Shown here: positions 49,825 through 61,701 of the stretch, piece by piece
Layout of the letters: every line of letters starts with the position of its first letter
Position numbering within the stretch: position 1 is the first letter of the stretch
Assembly (NCBI GenBank): GCA_012932865.1
Contig: SAXG01000129.1
Location: 1-64,000, forward strand
Origin: Amylostereum areolatum
Taxonomy: Eukaryota; Basidiomycota; Agaricomycetes; Russulales; Stereaceae
Direction of reading: 5' to 3'
Length of the DNA: 64,000 nucleotides
The notes under the pieces: generated by a model
Database searches by the model: none
Told to the model about the DNA's origin: nothing
Seen by the model: the letters and a program-made list of their open reading frames with translations, nothing else
Position numbers and translations under genes: made by a program

Positions 49825-50039
49825 ACTTCCACACAGCGCAACTTTGCCGTTCTCGCCCTTTCGCCTGTAAATCCGACCGGACGCGAACGATTATCCGCCT
49901 CGTTCGATGCGCGAAAATCTTGGGCGGCGGAAACACGCCCTCAAGTGTCGCACACGCGACGCGCCTTACGCCGTAGCACCGTCCGCTGCTGGGCACGGTG
50001 TCCCATCGCATCTAGCAGGCATGGCCTGAGCACGCACCA

Positions 50040-51325
50040 CGGGCCCACATGGCGGCGCCGATGCGGTTGGAGACGGAGAAGATGATGTCAAGGAAAGGGA
50101 TGCTCCCGAGGAGCCGAAGCCGAAGGCTGAAAAGTCACGTCAGTCTTGGGATCGGAGGAGGAAGAAAAAGACGGACCGCGGTAGTGGTATTTGTGTTCGA
50201 CAATGAAGACGGCGATCTGGCGGCGGGTCATCTTCTTCGCCTCGAAGTACTGTGGAGGAGCCCTCGTCAGCGATGGCGCGCGATGCAGGAGGGCGGTCGT
50301 GAAAGTAGGCTTGTGCCCGGGACGCTGAACGCTGGACAGCACGATGCGTGACGCATTGCGTCCTCGAGGATACGGCCACCGCTTGGTGTAGACAGGATGG
50401 GTGATTAGAGAGGAGGGATGACGTACTGGGCGGTGGAGGTAGCGCGCCGTGTCGAGGGATTTGAACCAGGCAGAGACGAGCAGGCCAGCGACCGGGATCG
50501 CTTTCACCGGGATGAGCACAACTTGCACACGTCCCCCGCCAGCTTCGCGTAGACCACCACAATAAATAAATAAAACGCACTCTTCTTAACGACGTAGCTC
50601 ATCATCCACCCCTGCGCCACCGCGAGCCCGGCCCACTTCTTCTCGTCCACGACGAGCGGAGAGTCCCATTCCTCCACGTACAGCTGCCAGAACTCGGGGC
50701 CCTTTCCGCGGGAGGCGACGGTCTGGTCCCAGGCGCGTTGGCGCGCGATCCGGAGGTTGCGGTAGAGAAAGAAGGCGAGAGCTGGGTGGTAAGGAACACG
50801 AGCGTCGCGTCTGTACAACACCGTCGCATGCGCTGGTTAAATAGTGGAGTTTAGAGAAAGAGGGAAACGGCGATACGCGCAGGTGGTGAGGTCGAACGGG
50901 ATCCTCATCCTGCGTCCCAGGAATGTATCGTCGGAAAGATCGAGCACGGTCGGCGACTTCATCCAGAACAGATGCACGAGCTTGCGCTGGAGCTTGAACG
51001 TGAAGAACGCCTGGTCCAGTCCCGCCCTTCGTGTCAGCCACATACCCCCCGCCCAGCGAGCAGAAACGGGGACGCGCGCACCCATGCCGCACCAACAGCG
51101 ATCCCGCGCACGAATCCGTGCTTGCACTTGTCCCAGAAGGGCTTGTAGAGGGCCTTGTCGGTGAACAGGCGGTAGACGCCGACGACGACGTACGAGGGCG
51201 GGAGTTGAGGCGCGCGCTGGCGGACGCAAGGGTTGGGGGGATGTGTTGGCCAAGAGAGGAGTGTTGTGCGGTGAGTTCGATGGCGTCGATACCGCCAGGG
51301 ATAAAACGGTCGTCTTCCGACATCG
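50040..51325 (-). pseudogene. EI24-family (RRT8/LDS-like) gene, decayed copy
   Basis: Parallel to the plus-strand copy at 58853-60268. It starts MSEDDRFIPGGIDA, has AFFTFKLQRKLVHLFW, ARQRAWDQTVASRGKG, VPVKAIPVAGLL-type segments and GIIFSVSNRIGAAMW-type sequence. Lesions: one base is missing in the first exon (CTCAACTCCCG versus CTCAACTTCCCG near 51207); an 8-base deletion lies in the penultimate exon near 50123; and the last exon (LEKRQHFIAEE...) is absent beyond about 50040. A 7-base insertion lies in intron 1 and 6 bases are duplicated in exon 2. The family comprises multi-pass membrane proteins linked in yeast to lipid droplets and spore wall. Confidence 0.8.
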
Positions 51326-51474
51326 TCGTTGTCGACGTTGATTGCCTCTGGGCGGAAGAAGGCGGGCCGGTAGCTCCCCGTCGAGTTGAGCGCCGAAGCG
51401 CTTTCTCTCCTGAGTTCCTCGCCTTCTCTAACGACGCCATGAGCCTAATAAAAGTGCATCGCAGCTCGATGATT

Positions 51475-52855
51475 GGATCCATAGCGTGAAGATAAAATGA
51501 CCGAATCCGCTGTCCAGGCTCGTGCACCCGTTCGAAACGTCTGCCAGTAGGGACACACCGTGACGGAGGAATCGACGGTGATGCAGCAGCACAGGACTCG
51601 GACGGTCGAACTCGGATCATGCCAGTGCGTGCAGATACAGAACGAACGAACTCATCCAAGGCGTGGGTTGTGGGGGACGAAGCCCCGACTATCAAGGGAT
51701 TAAACACGGCCTTTTCGGCTCGGGGCTGCAGCGGGACTCGGGATGTCTTTGCAAAGTACACGAAATGCTGAAGGAGGTCCGTGTGTGGCGTTAGAGGTGG
51801 AGGACGAAGATAACTTGGTCATGCCCGCATTACTGTAACCTCGAGCAATATCAACGGTTTGGACAACAAAAGGAAGGAACGCGCCTCACCTTCCACTAGT
51901 GTAGCCGGTCCAGGAAGATACTATCATACTGGTAAGTACATGGTAGTACGCCCGGCGGGTATACACGAGGTACTGTTAGGGTTATAATTCTACAGTATGC
52001 ACGCGGATACCCTGCTCCACATAATACAGAACAGCGAGCATTTTCATCCCCCGGCATACATAAGTACTTACGATCAATAGAAAAGAAAACTGAGCGGTCG
52101 AATGTCAAGAACTAGGCACCGCCATCCACGGATGGTTCGGGAGTTACGCCTCGCGAAGCATGAGTCTACAATGACGATACATACACCGTGCCGCATGAGA
52201 ACCGCGTGGGGAGTCAGGCCTCAGGGTCGGGGGTCGTGCCCGAGCAGTGACAGATATGGGTGGATGTGTACAGACGGGTTCGAAGGTTCGACATTGACGT
52301 AAAGGTCCGCGGCCTGCAACCTTGGATCGGAGCGCACAACCGCGATGGGAAGAGACGTTTCTTCGTCCAGTCGCGGTCCTGGCCGTCCGGATCCTCGAGC
52401 GAGTCCGTGGTTCTTCGGCGAAGGTCTGATCGCAGAGCGAGCGGGGTGGCGGAAGCCTGTTGAAGTGGCACGCGCAACTGAAGTTTCCGTGGCCGGCGCG
52501 TTGGATTTAGAGTTACGCACCTACTGAGACACTCGAGAGCCCCAACTGGGAATCGGGAAAGGGCTCGTGATGCTGATACATAGAACATCCCGTCAGGACG
52601 CGTGTTGTGGAGCAAGAGACGATGGACGATTGAGAGAAGAAAGAAGAAAAGCGGGGTCGTGCGAGTTTGCTTATGTTTGCGCGCCTCTCCGCGCAGGGAG
52701 TCCTACTAGAGGAGCCTTGCTTGGTCGTCGAGATTCGAGGAGTAGCTCAAGGGACATTCGAATCGAACGTATTCGCATTTCGGGTTGGTGACAGCACACG
52801 AAGACGAGAACCGAGGACACTCACCATCCACTGGCAGCACAACGCGGACCGTGTC
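51475..52855 (-). repeat. Duplicated block B, copy 1
   Basis: The minus strand matches 60410-61701 over its whole length with many substitutions and small indels. Shared landmarks include GTCCGCGTTGTGCTGCC at one end, CTGACGGGATGTTCTAT, GGCCAGGACCGCGACTGGAC, GTGGAGCAGGG, and CACGCTATGGATCCAATC at the other end. Neither copy holds a long consistent frame. I recognise no family; it may be a dead gene or a mobile element lacking recognisable ends. Confidence 0.7.
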
Positions 52856-53145
52856 GAGGAGTATGCAACCAAAGGCATCGCATTTTTTCCCGAGAATTCG
52901 TGTCGATGTTCGTACAAAAGGGGAGAGATAGTCGTATAGTACAACGGGGAGACGCGTACATGGTTTTCGTGACGGACGGAGAGGGGGGGGGGGATACAAA
53001 AGACGAGAATGGTGACGCGGCGGCACGGCCTCCCAGAGGCCGCGCGGACGGAACCTACGAGCCCACACCAAGACCAGATGACGAGAGAAAGGAGGGGGGG
53101 GAGAGACAAGCGTGCGTGAAGGGGTTGAAGCTTTGAAGTGCCGCT
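52856..53145. other. Spacer between block B and the aquaporin gene
   Basis: Unique sequence with short G-rich runs; no gene seen. Confidence 0.5.
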
Positions 53146-54722
53146 TCACACAATCCCCGTCGCAAGCGCAAGGTCCGTCATGCGCCCCGCCGGCGCGTTC
53201 TCGCGCTCCGTCAGCACCGCCTGTGCGTGGAACCGGACGCGCCGACGCGTTCCTACCAACCGGCCTCGAGTCAGCGTCATGCCCAGAGAACGGGGGGAAA
53301 CCGCGCGCACCGTCGGTTCATCCAGCTCTCTCCGCCCACGAAGAGGAGCGCGTCGTAGATGAACGCCGCCGTCAGCCCACCCGCGACGGGGCCCAGGAGC
53401 GGGCACCAGAGCCAGAACTGGCTGCGGTAGTTGTACACTGTCGCCGGAAAGGGCATCAGTGACATCAGCGGTGAGGATGGGTGGGTGCAGTTGGCGGGGG
53501 GCGTGCGCACCTGCGTGGCCGTAGCCGACCATGGATGTCATGATGCGCGGGCCGAGGTCGCGCGCGGGGTTGAGCGCGAAGCCGGTCTGGGATCCGAAGG
53601 CGCCGGCGATGCCGAGGAGGGTGACGAAGATCGCGAGCGGGACGAGGCCGGAAGGCGGGGGGTTGTTGCGCTTGTCGGTGACGGCGAAGATGACGAGCAC
53701 GAGGATGAACGTGCCGATGAACTGGAGGGCGGCGGCGGCACGAAGGAGAAGAGAAGCGAGGAGAAGGCAAGGGCGTCAGCGCGTTCGATGTCCCCGGCGC
53801 CGTAAGAGGACAACCCGTGACATACCTCGTCGAAAAAGGCGTTGGCCGCGGGGAGGTAGTCAGGCTGGATGCGGACGAGGGGGTTAGATTTGTTTGATCG
53901 AGGGAAAGTGGAAGGCGAAAGTACGAACGGTGTAGACGCCGAAGAAGGAAGCCGTGCCGGGGGTCGTGCGAATGCCCTTTCCACCCTCGAAGAGGTCGAT
54001 GGCGTGGAAGTAATTGGCGTAGACGAGGAGGGCACCCAACCACGCGCCGAAGAACTGCCCGATGAGATACCCAGGCACCTTCTTCCAGGAGAAGTCGCGG
54101 AAGATGGCCAGGGCGAGTGTGACCTGGCGTACAGATACCCCGACAATGATCAATCGCTGCACCCGAACGCAGGAACGACGGATGAATGGGCACTTACGAC
54201 AGGGTTGCAATGTCCACCGGAGATACCGCCAGATACCCACACGCCGAGGGCAAGGCCTAAAGATAGCATCGACGTCAACGAAGCAGCGCCCGTATACGAG
54301 ATGCAAGGGTGCACTTACCGGCCGCCCAGATGATGCTCACGGAAGGTGTAGTCGCCTTTGGGAGAGGCAGAGACGGCGGTGCTGCTGTTGAGGGTGACCT
54401 GGGCATTGACACCGCACCCAAGGAGGGTCAAGAGCATGCAACCGAGGGCCTCCGCGGCGGGTGCGCGGATGTGCTCTCTGTCGGAGGAGAATACGATTAA
54501 ACATCACGAACCGAGGCCGAGCAGGACGGCACGGACGTACCGAATGCGCGCCCAGTTGTTCGGGTAGCGACTGTAGAAGTCGTGACGAGCTTGGAAGACC
54601 TCCGGGGGCTCAGCGCGCATGGGGTCGTTCTGCACGGCTGGGTCGGCTTTGTAGGTGGCCTGGTCGGATCCGCCGGGGCTGGCGGTGCTGGCGCGGGGGG
54701 GAATCTTCGGGAGGGGAGACAT
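53146..54722 (-). pseudogene. Aquaglyceroporin (MIP family), one-base frameshift
   Basis: Start at 54722 (MSPLPKIPPRASTASPGG), long hydrophilic N-terminus, exon 1 to 54541, then APAAEALGCMLLTLLGCG. The family expects GDYT followed directly by SVSIIWAAG, but an extra base near 54343 (within GGAAGGTG) shifts the frame there. Beyond it all motifs continue: WVSGGISGGHCNPV (first box, NPV instead of NPA), VTLALAIFRDFSWKKVPGYL, GTFILVLVIFAVTD, TGFALNPARDLGPR (second box, with the Asp typical of glycerol channels), WLWCPLLGPVAGGL. The product would pass glycerol or water across the plasma membrane. The single lesion could be decay or a base-calling error; the rest looks intact. Confidence 0.75.
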
Positions 54723-57433
54723 GCGGGACGAAGAAGATGTCAGACGGGGGAGAAGAAGAAAAGGGAAAGGGAGAAGCACGCAACGAGAAGGGGAAGTGAA
54801 GTGTGCTGGGGGAGAAACCGCGGTTCGCCTGAGGCCCTTTATACACAACCCAGACGGCGTTCAACGCAGAAATAAAGATAGGATGAGGGAATGCTAGGGA
54901 ATGTGGGCGTCGGGTGCGAAAAGGAGTTTGTAGCTAAATTACATCGGCGGCGGGCGAGCGAATTCAACATGCAAGAACAGGTTGGGAAATGTCTCAAAAC
55001 GGAGGTCTCGGACCGGTCCGAGGCGGACCGGCCGTAAGCCAAGGGCTTACCCCAAGAACGGTGTTCGACGCAGAAACACTTGGATATGGTGGAATGGTTG
55101 AGAAATGCTTGCAGGCGTGGGGCCCGAGCGCGCTCCACGCCAAGCCACAGAGCTTGTTCCCGACCAGAAACGATGAACGAACGCACGAACGCAAGAAGGC
55201 AACCACCGTCCGCGCACTTGGACTCGGGTATGGACTCGGACGCGTCCTCCTCAGGACCCGCCGGTGTTCCCCCTTCGTGCCCATCTAAATCTGATCAGCT
55301 CCGATCCGAGTGAGCGAGGGACCGTAGGTGTACGTACTTACCACGGTGGCAACACATTAGGTCCACGCCTCTCCCACAGATCCCACCGTGGCGCACGCAC
55401 ATCGGGTTTGGACAGAGACATATGTGGCTTGCGCGGCCGTCCGACGTTTGCTCGCCTTCCAATCCCGCAAATCGGACGAGCGCACGCTCCTCCCTGGCCC
55501 CGTACAGGTTCTCCAGGATCGACTCGGGATTTTCCCACTCCCCGCGCACCACGAAACGGCAGTCCTACCCTGACCTCGATCCAGCGGCGCAATGCGCGAA
55601 TGAAGACCGAAGACCGCACCGAAAGGCTACTTCTGTCCGCGCAAGGCAACGCGTCGGCTTCGCGACATAGCATCGCAATATGCGTACCGCGATCATCTGC
55701 CTCCCCATGCGCGACACGCGTGTTTCGACGGGACGGGTCCAGTAAGTATCCAGAGCCTCTGATGGCCTTCCGTCGGGGAAGCCTCCCCCTCCCGCGCTGG
55801 AATCCACAGAGTGAATGGGGACGCGCTCCACCCGCCGCGATGTCGGGGCCCAAGACGCGGAGCTCGTCGGTTTCGTGGGCTTTCACCGGGCTTGGGCACG
55901 CTGACCAGGCTCAGGCTCGGGCTCAGGCTCAGGTTCCTCGACGGCAACGCTCGTTGAGCTAGCGAGCTCCAATTTGCTGCAACGCGCAGGGGGTGCCGCC
56001 GTAGACGCCCCGAGAATGCGCGCGAAAGAAGGGCCGGCGGATAGGGTTCGAAGCGTCATTATACTTGGAGCGTTCGATATACCCGCATTGAACGGGAGGT
56101 TCGCCGGGATATTCCAGATCAATACATGCAGGTAAGCAAGGAAGGGCATGATCTGAAGAGGGCGCAGAGCCGCTTCCGAAAGACGCGAGGCGAGGCGACC
56201 ACGGACACTGGCGCATATACTTATAGTGGGTTCGGTCTGCAGCTGCCATAGCGTCAAGAGCGTGAACTTCGGAGTGGATGAATGGACTGAGCAGCGTACC
56301 CTGCAGGGGGTATGCAGCTATGCTCCTCCGAGAAAGGCCTATCGGTCGACGTTCGAACGTGAATGTTTTCAGCAGGCCACTCGCCGCATGCGCCTCTGCG
56401 AGCCCTACTATCCGCTCCGAACGCGAACGCGTCCCCGTTTCTGGTTTATCCAGAAGCACTTTGAGTCGAAGCCCGGCGATGGCTTATCGCAGGCCGACGC
56501 TTCGATTGTTGGGAGCCGACGCGTCGAAAAAAACATGACGGCCAGGCGTGCCCTCGCGAGCCGCGCACTGGCAGCCTTCTCCACAAAACTGTTCAACGAT
56601 ATTGGCGGGCACGGGTGCGCGATCCGAGCGTCTCCTGCCGAACCCCTTCTCATTCCTCGCGCTGGGATAAGCAACGATCAGCCAATGCACACGCGCCGCC
56701 GAGCACAGACCCAGAACGAACCTGAACAAGCTCTAAGTAAGTACCTCCCCGCAGCGAATGACGAGCATATCGATGGGTGGACCACTCGCGGGCGTCGCCG
56801 CGCCGCACGCCGGCACCTATGGGCGGTCTCAATTGTTGGGGAAACGCCACGCAAACTCTGTCGGACCTGCGATATGAGCGAGCGGCGCGCGCGGAGGAGG
56901 GGTTTCTCCAGCGCGAGGTGCATCTGCAGTTGCACGGCGACTCCATCGGGGCGGGGACACGGTGTTCTATACGTGCATGCATACGCAGTCACAGCGTACC
57001 GTCCGATCACACGAACGGGACAGGATCCACCCATACGTCGCGAATATGCACTTTTAGGTGCGCCGGAATAGATACAAGGTCGTCAGCCGCACAGCTCACA
57101 TGAGCGGTAAGCCTACGCACCGATATCACGGAGACGAGAGACGAGACGAGCCTAGCTGTGTATCACAACAACGGTCTCGCAGCCTTGATCTCGGCAGCAC
57201 CCTCGAGCCCAGGTCCAAGTAAAGGATGACTTACGAGCGACCTTGTCCACCCATGTCCCGTACCATGTCAAAGAGATCGCCGTGCGGTAGAATCAACATA
57301 TTGTGTATCCTGCCAGAGGAAGATAAAGTGGGACGGGGGCTAGTGGGTTGAAGGGTAGTCTGCGGTATCCTATCGTACAAAAATGGACATGGAAGATTCA
57401 AGCAAGCGAATACGACGGGCAGATGGCCCCTGC
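54723..57433. other. Long interval without a recognised gene
   Basis: 2.7 kb between the aquaporin and the peroxiredoxin-like gene. A plus-strand ORF of 281 codons at 56226-57071 and minus ORFs (one ending in EP repeats, 55883-56257) show no domain. The CAGGCTCGGGCT-type short repeat lies at about 55905-55935. Base composition is even, with many short ORFs on all frames, typical of decayed DNA. Confidence 0.5.
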
Positions 57434-58610
57434 TCAAGGGAACGCGACACCGGCGGCCTTCATCAATTCCGACACTTCCACATCTGCGGGGAGGAGGGGA
57501 AGAGAGAAAGAAAGGGGCACATTTCAGTAGGGGGAGGGGGTGGAACGAGAAACGGGGTACGTACGATCTCCGGAATGCTGCATGATGTGTCCGTAGTGGC
57601 AGCCCGAGCCTGCAATGACAGAGTAAGCATGGACGGACGGCTTGAGACGGGGGGGGGGGGGGGGGGGGGGGGGATCCCGACGCACCGGGCCCAAGGACGA
57701 ACTCCCCGCCGTTTTGCGCTATGTTCCCTTGTTTCCCGACATACGCGAGGTTTTTCGACAAGGCGTACTACACCGACACACGAGATGTAAGGTCGAGTTA
57801 CTTTCGGGATACATGTGACGAGACACGCCTTGATGCTGTCCACGGTAAGCTTGAAGATCCCGACGTGCTGGAGATAGCTCCTCTTTTCCTCCCCCGCGGG
57901 TGCGCGGGCGAGACTCTCGACCATCCCAAGGGCGCGGTAAAGCGAGCGGTCCGGGTTGGCGTAGATCTCTCCCGTGAACCCCATCTCGTCTGCGATCATA
58001 CGAATGTAAGCCGCATGCCGCAGGTTATGCACGGTGAGCACTGCGTCCGACCTTTGTATTTCTGGATAAGCTTCCATTCGCCGCACCCGACCACGGCGAT
58101 CTTGACGCCGGCCTCTTGCAGGGCCTCAGGACGGGCGGAGGTCAGTTGTCCGACGTATTGCTGGGAAGAGGGGTAAACGAGTTAGAGATGAAACGATGAA
58201 CGGAGAGGACAGGGCTCACCATGCAACTCTGCAAACGGTAAAGGTCAGCGAGAGACCCGATGGCAAGCTCGGGGCGAGGACGGCAGAGCGTCCTGTTGGG
58301 TTCACAGCAACAGCAACGTCGTCCGCCGTGTCCATCGGACAGGAGCCTCTCGCCTGTGTTGAAAGCGCAACTAGTATATATAATACTCACCCCGCAGAAA
58401 AAGTGACCTGCAACGAATGTTATCGGCCAACGCGCCCGAGTTCAACGAAGCAAGCGTCTACGCACGTATGAACACCACGACCGTCTTTCCTTCCGCGTAT
58501 ACGCTCCCGAACTTGACCTTTCCGCCCTTAGCATCGTACACCTCCACGTCGGACAGTTTGGAGAACTTCTCGGTTAGTTCTGCGGGCGAGGGCTGAGCGG
58601 TGGAGGCCAT
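57434..58610 (-). CDS. Peroxiredoxin-like 2 family protein (AhpC/TSA antioxidant)
   Basis: Starts at 58610 (MASTAQPSPAELTEKFSKLS). Resolved exons are 58610-58466, 58407-58391 (17 nt, RHFFCG), 58228-58220 (9 nt, SCM), then QYVGQLTSARPEALQEAGVKIAVVGCGEWKLI, GFTGEIYANPDRSLYRALGM, GIFKLTVDSIK, GNIAQNGGEFVLGPG, SGCHYGHIMQHSGD and finally ADVEVSELMKAAGVAFP to the stop at 57434. The thioredoxin-fold redox site CGSC (CxxC) is assembled only by joining the two micro-exons. The family is thought to reduce peroxides or quinone-like substrates. Near its end, an intron contains a 25-base poly(G/C) run. Confidence 0.85.
57649..57673 (+). repeat. Poly(G) run, 25 nt, inside an intron
   Basis: Homopolymer within the intron separating FVLGPG and SGCHYGH of the peroxiredoxin-like gene (poly-C on the coding strand, close to the acceptor side). 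Confidence 0.9.
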
Positions 58611-58852
58611 GTCCGAATCGACGATAGGGAGAGCGAACGGGAGAGGAAACAGATGTCATGTATTTTCAATAGGCCCATGGCGTCGTCAGCGTCGTGGACT
58701 CGTGAGAGAAGGGGGCCGAGGAGAGAAAGCGCTCCGGCGCTAAATTCGGTGGGGAGTTACCGGCCCGTCTTCTTCCGCCCGGTGCACGCTGAGCGCCGAG
58801 GCCGAGGACGAGCGCCTCAGGCCCTCAGCGCCGCTCAACGTCGACAAGGACA

Positions 58853-60268
58853 ATGTCGGAAGACGAACGTTCCATCCCTGGCGGCATCGACGCCGTCGAG
58901 CTCACCACACAAAACTCCTCTCTTGGCCAACACATCCCCCCAACCCTTGCGTCCGCCAGCGCGCGCCTCAACTTCCCGCCCTCGTACGTCGTCGTCGGCG
59001 TCTACCGCCTGTTCACCGACAAGGCCCTCTACAAGCCCTTCTGGGACAAGTGCAAGCACGGATTCGTGCGCGGGATCGCTGTTGGTGCGGCATGGGTGCG
59101 CGCGTCCCCGTTTCTGGGCGGGGGGTATGTGGCTGACGCGAAGGGCGGGACTGGACCAGGCGTTCTTCACGTTCAAGCTCCAGCGCAAGCTCGTGCATCT
59201 GTTCTGGATGAAGTCGCCGACCGTGCTCGACCTTTCCGACGACACGTTTCTGGGACGCAGGATCCCGTTCGACCTCACCACCTGCGCGTATCGCCCTCTC
59301 CCTCTTTCTCCAAGTTCTAAGCTCTAACCAACAACACCGCATTAATCATGCCATGTTGTTATACAGACGCGACGCTCGTCTTCCTCGCCACCCAGCTCTC
59401 GGCCATTCTCACCTTCTTCCTCTACCGCAACCTCCGGATCGCGCGCCAACGCGCCTGGGACCAGACCGTCGCCTCCCGCGGAAAGGGCCCCGAGTTCTGG
59501 CAGCCGTACGTGGAGGAATGGGACTCTCCGCCCGTCGTGGACGAGAAGAAGTGGGCCGGGCTCGCGGTGGCGCAGGGGTGGATGACGAGCTACGTCGTTA
59601 AGAAGGGTGTGTTTTATTTATGTATCGTTGTGGTCTACGCGGAGCTGACGGGGGACGTTTGCAAGTTGTGCTCATCCCGGTGAAAGCGATCCCGGTCGCT
59701 GGTCTGCTCGTCTCTGCCTGGTTCAAATCCCTCGACACGGCGCGCTACCTCCACCGCCCAGTACGCCATCCCTCCTCTCTAATCACCCATCCTGTCTACA
59801 CCAAGCGGTGGCCGTATCCTCGAGGACGCAGTGCGTCACACATCGTGCTGTCCAGCGTCCAGCGTCCCGGGCACAGGCCTACTTTCACTATCTCCCTCCT
59901 GCATCCCGCCCCATCGCTGACGACGGCTCCTCCACAGTACTTCGAGGCGAAGAAGATGACCCGCCGCCAGATCGCCGTCTTATCGTCGAACACAAATACC
60001 ACTACCGCGGTCCGTCTTTTTCTTCCTCCTCCGATCCCAAGACTAACGTGACTTTCAGCCTTCGGCTTTGCCGCCTCCCTCCTCGAGAGCATCCCCTTCC
60101 TTGGCATCATCTTCTCCGTCTCCAACCGCATCGGCGCCGCCATGTGGGCCCATGGTGCGTGTGCTCTCTTCCTTTCCCTTCTTCGTGCTCATCCTTCGCC
60201 ACACCTCCCTAGATCTGGAAAAGCGGCAGCACTTCATCGCAGAGGAGAAGAGGAAGAAGGTGACCTAA
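58853..60268 (+). pseudogene. EI24-family (RRT8/LDS-like) membrane protein gene, nearly intact
   Basis: Exon 1 58853-59095 (MSEDERSIPGGIDAVELT...), exon 2 from 59160 (AFFTFKLQRKLVHLFW), then ATLVFLATQLSAILTFFLYRN, RQRAWDQTVASRGKGPEF, VVLIPVKAIPVAGLLVS, SIPFLGIIFSVSNRIGA and last exon LEKRQHFIAEEKRKKVT, stop at 60268. In phase, exon 2 must end after ACCACCT with the next bases GC, giving a GC-AG intron, to restore TTY-ATLVF. One base is missing near 59980 (GTCTTATCG where the other copy has GTCTTCATT), which shifts the frame. Two to four hydrophobic helices fit a multi-pass membrane protein; yeast relatives act on lipid droplets and the spore wall. Confidence 0.75.
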
Positions 60269-60409
60269 ACCCAGCATTGTATTAGTACCATTACCATAGC
60301 CGTTTTTTCATTGGCCCGTCTCGCTATCGACCTTCTCGTACACGTATTTCTCCACATATTGTATGTACATTACTCTTGTTATGTAGCGTACGTTGCTCAT
60401 TATCCGCTC

Positions 60410-61701
60410 AACGGTCCGCGTTGTGCTGCCAGTGGATGTAAGTACCCTCGGTTCTCGTCGTCATGTGCTGCTGCGAACCAACACAAGGTAGCGAATGCGT
60501 TCCAATTCCGGGTGCGATTCCTCGAGACTCCTCTAGGACCTGTGTACCGGAGACGGCGCGCAAACATAAGCAGACCACCCTTTTTTCTCTTTTCTTCTTT
60601 CTTCTTTCTATCCTTCGTCGTCTCTCGCTCCACACCACGCGTTCTGACGGGATGTTCTATCAGCAATACGAGCCCTTCCTCGACTCCTGTAAATGGTGTA
60701 CACAGGTGCGTAAACCGCGCCGGTCCGAGTCACAGAAACTTACTAGTACGTGCATCAGTGACCTCAGCCGCTCACGCCGTTTCGCTCTGCGATCAGACCT
60801 TCGCCGAAGAATCATGACTTGGCCATGAAGCTCGAGGATTCGGAAGGCCAGGACCGCGACTGGACACAGAAACTTCTCTTCCCATCACGGCTGTGCGTTC
60901 AAATCCAAATTGCAAGCCGCGGACCTTGTCTGGATAGTGCACACTTCCACCCATATCTGTGCAGCTGTCAATTATCCTGTGTGCGTAATTTGTGTATGCT
61001 GTTTCTTCTTGGGCACACATCTCGCCTGTCTACACCACGCGGTCCCCATGCAGTACGGTGTGTATGGCGTCATCGTCGATGCTTCGCATTGAAGGCTGTT
61101 ACATCCGACTCACCCATCCGTGGACAGGTATGCCTTCTCGATCTTCCACCGCTCTCTTTTCAGTTCTATCGATCGCAAGTATTCCGGGGATGGAAAATGC
61201 TCATCGTTCTGTATCCTGTGGAGCAGGGCATGTGCGTGTTTACGGCGTACCATGTATCTTCATCGACATTGCAGGCAAGCACGTCCCTTCCTTTCGTTAT
61301 CCAAATCGTTGATCATGGAAATATTGCTCGAGGTCTCGGCTATGCCTACAGCCTATCTTCGTCCTCCACCTCGGACGCCACACGTCGGAGTCCTTCAGCA
61401 TTTTGTGCACTGTGCAAAGACATCCCGCTGCAGCTCCGGCCGCGTTCAATCCTTTGATGGTCGGGGCTTCGTCCCCCAAAACCCGCGCTTTGGATGAGTT
61501 CGTTCGTTTTTGCACGCACTCAAGCTGGCATCCGAGTCCGACCGTCCGACTCAGAGTCCGCGCTGCCTCCCCGCCGTTAATTCTCTTCGCACAATTGTCG
61601 ATGATAGCCCCCGTGCGCCCCTCACTGGCAGACATTTCGAACGGGTTCACGAGGGCAACGGATTCAGTCCTTTGATCTTCACGCTATGGATCCAATCATC
61701 G
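60410..61701 (+). repeat. Duplicated block B, copy 2
   Basis: Plus-strand counterpart of 51475-52855. It begins with CGGTCCGCGTTGTGCTGCC, and ends around ATGGATCCAATCATCG at 61685-61701. Small ORFs (for example 60819-61457) do not agree between copies, so I do not call a gene. Confidence 0.7.

Noticed and set aside
56226..57071. 281-codon plus ORF
   Set aside because: No domain recognised, Arg/Ser-rich composition, no matching splice pattern; kept only as an interval note.
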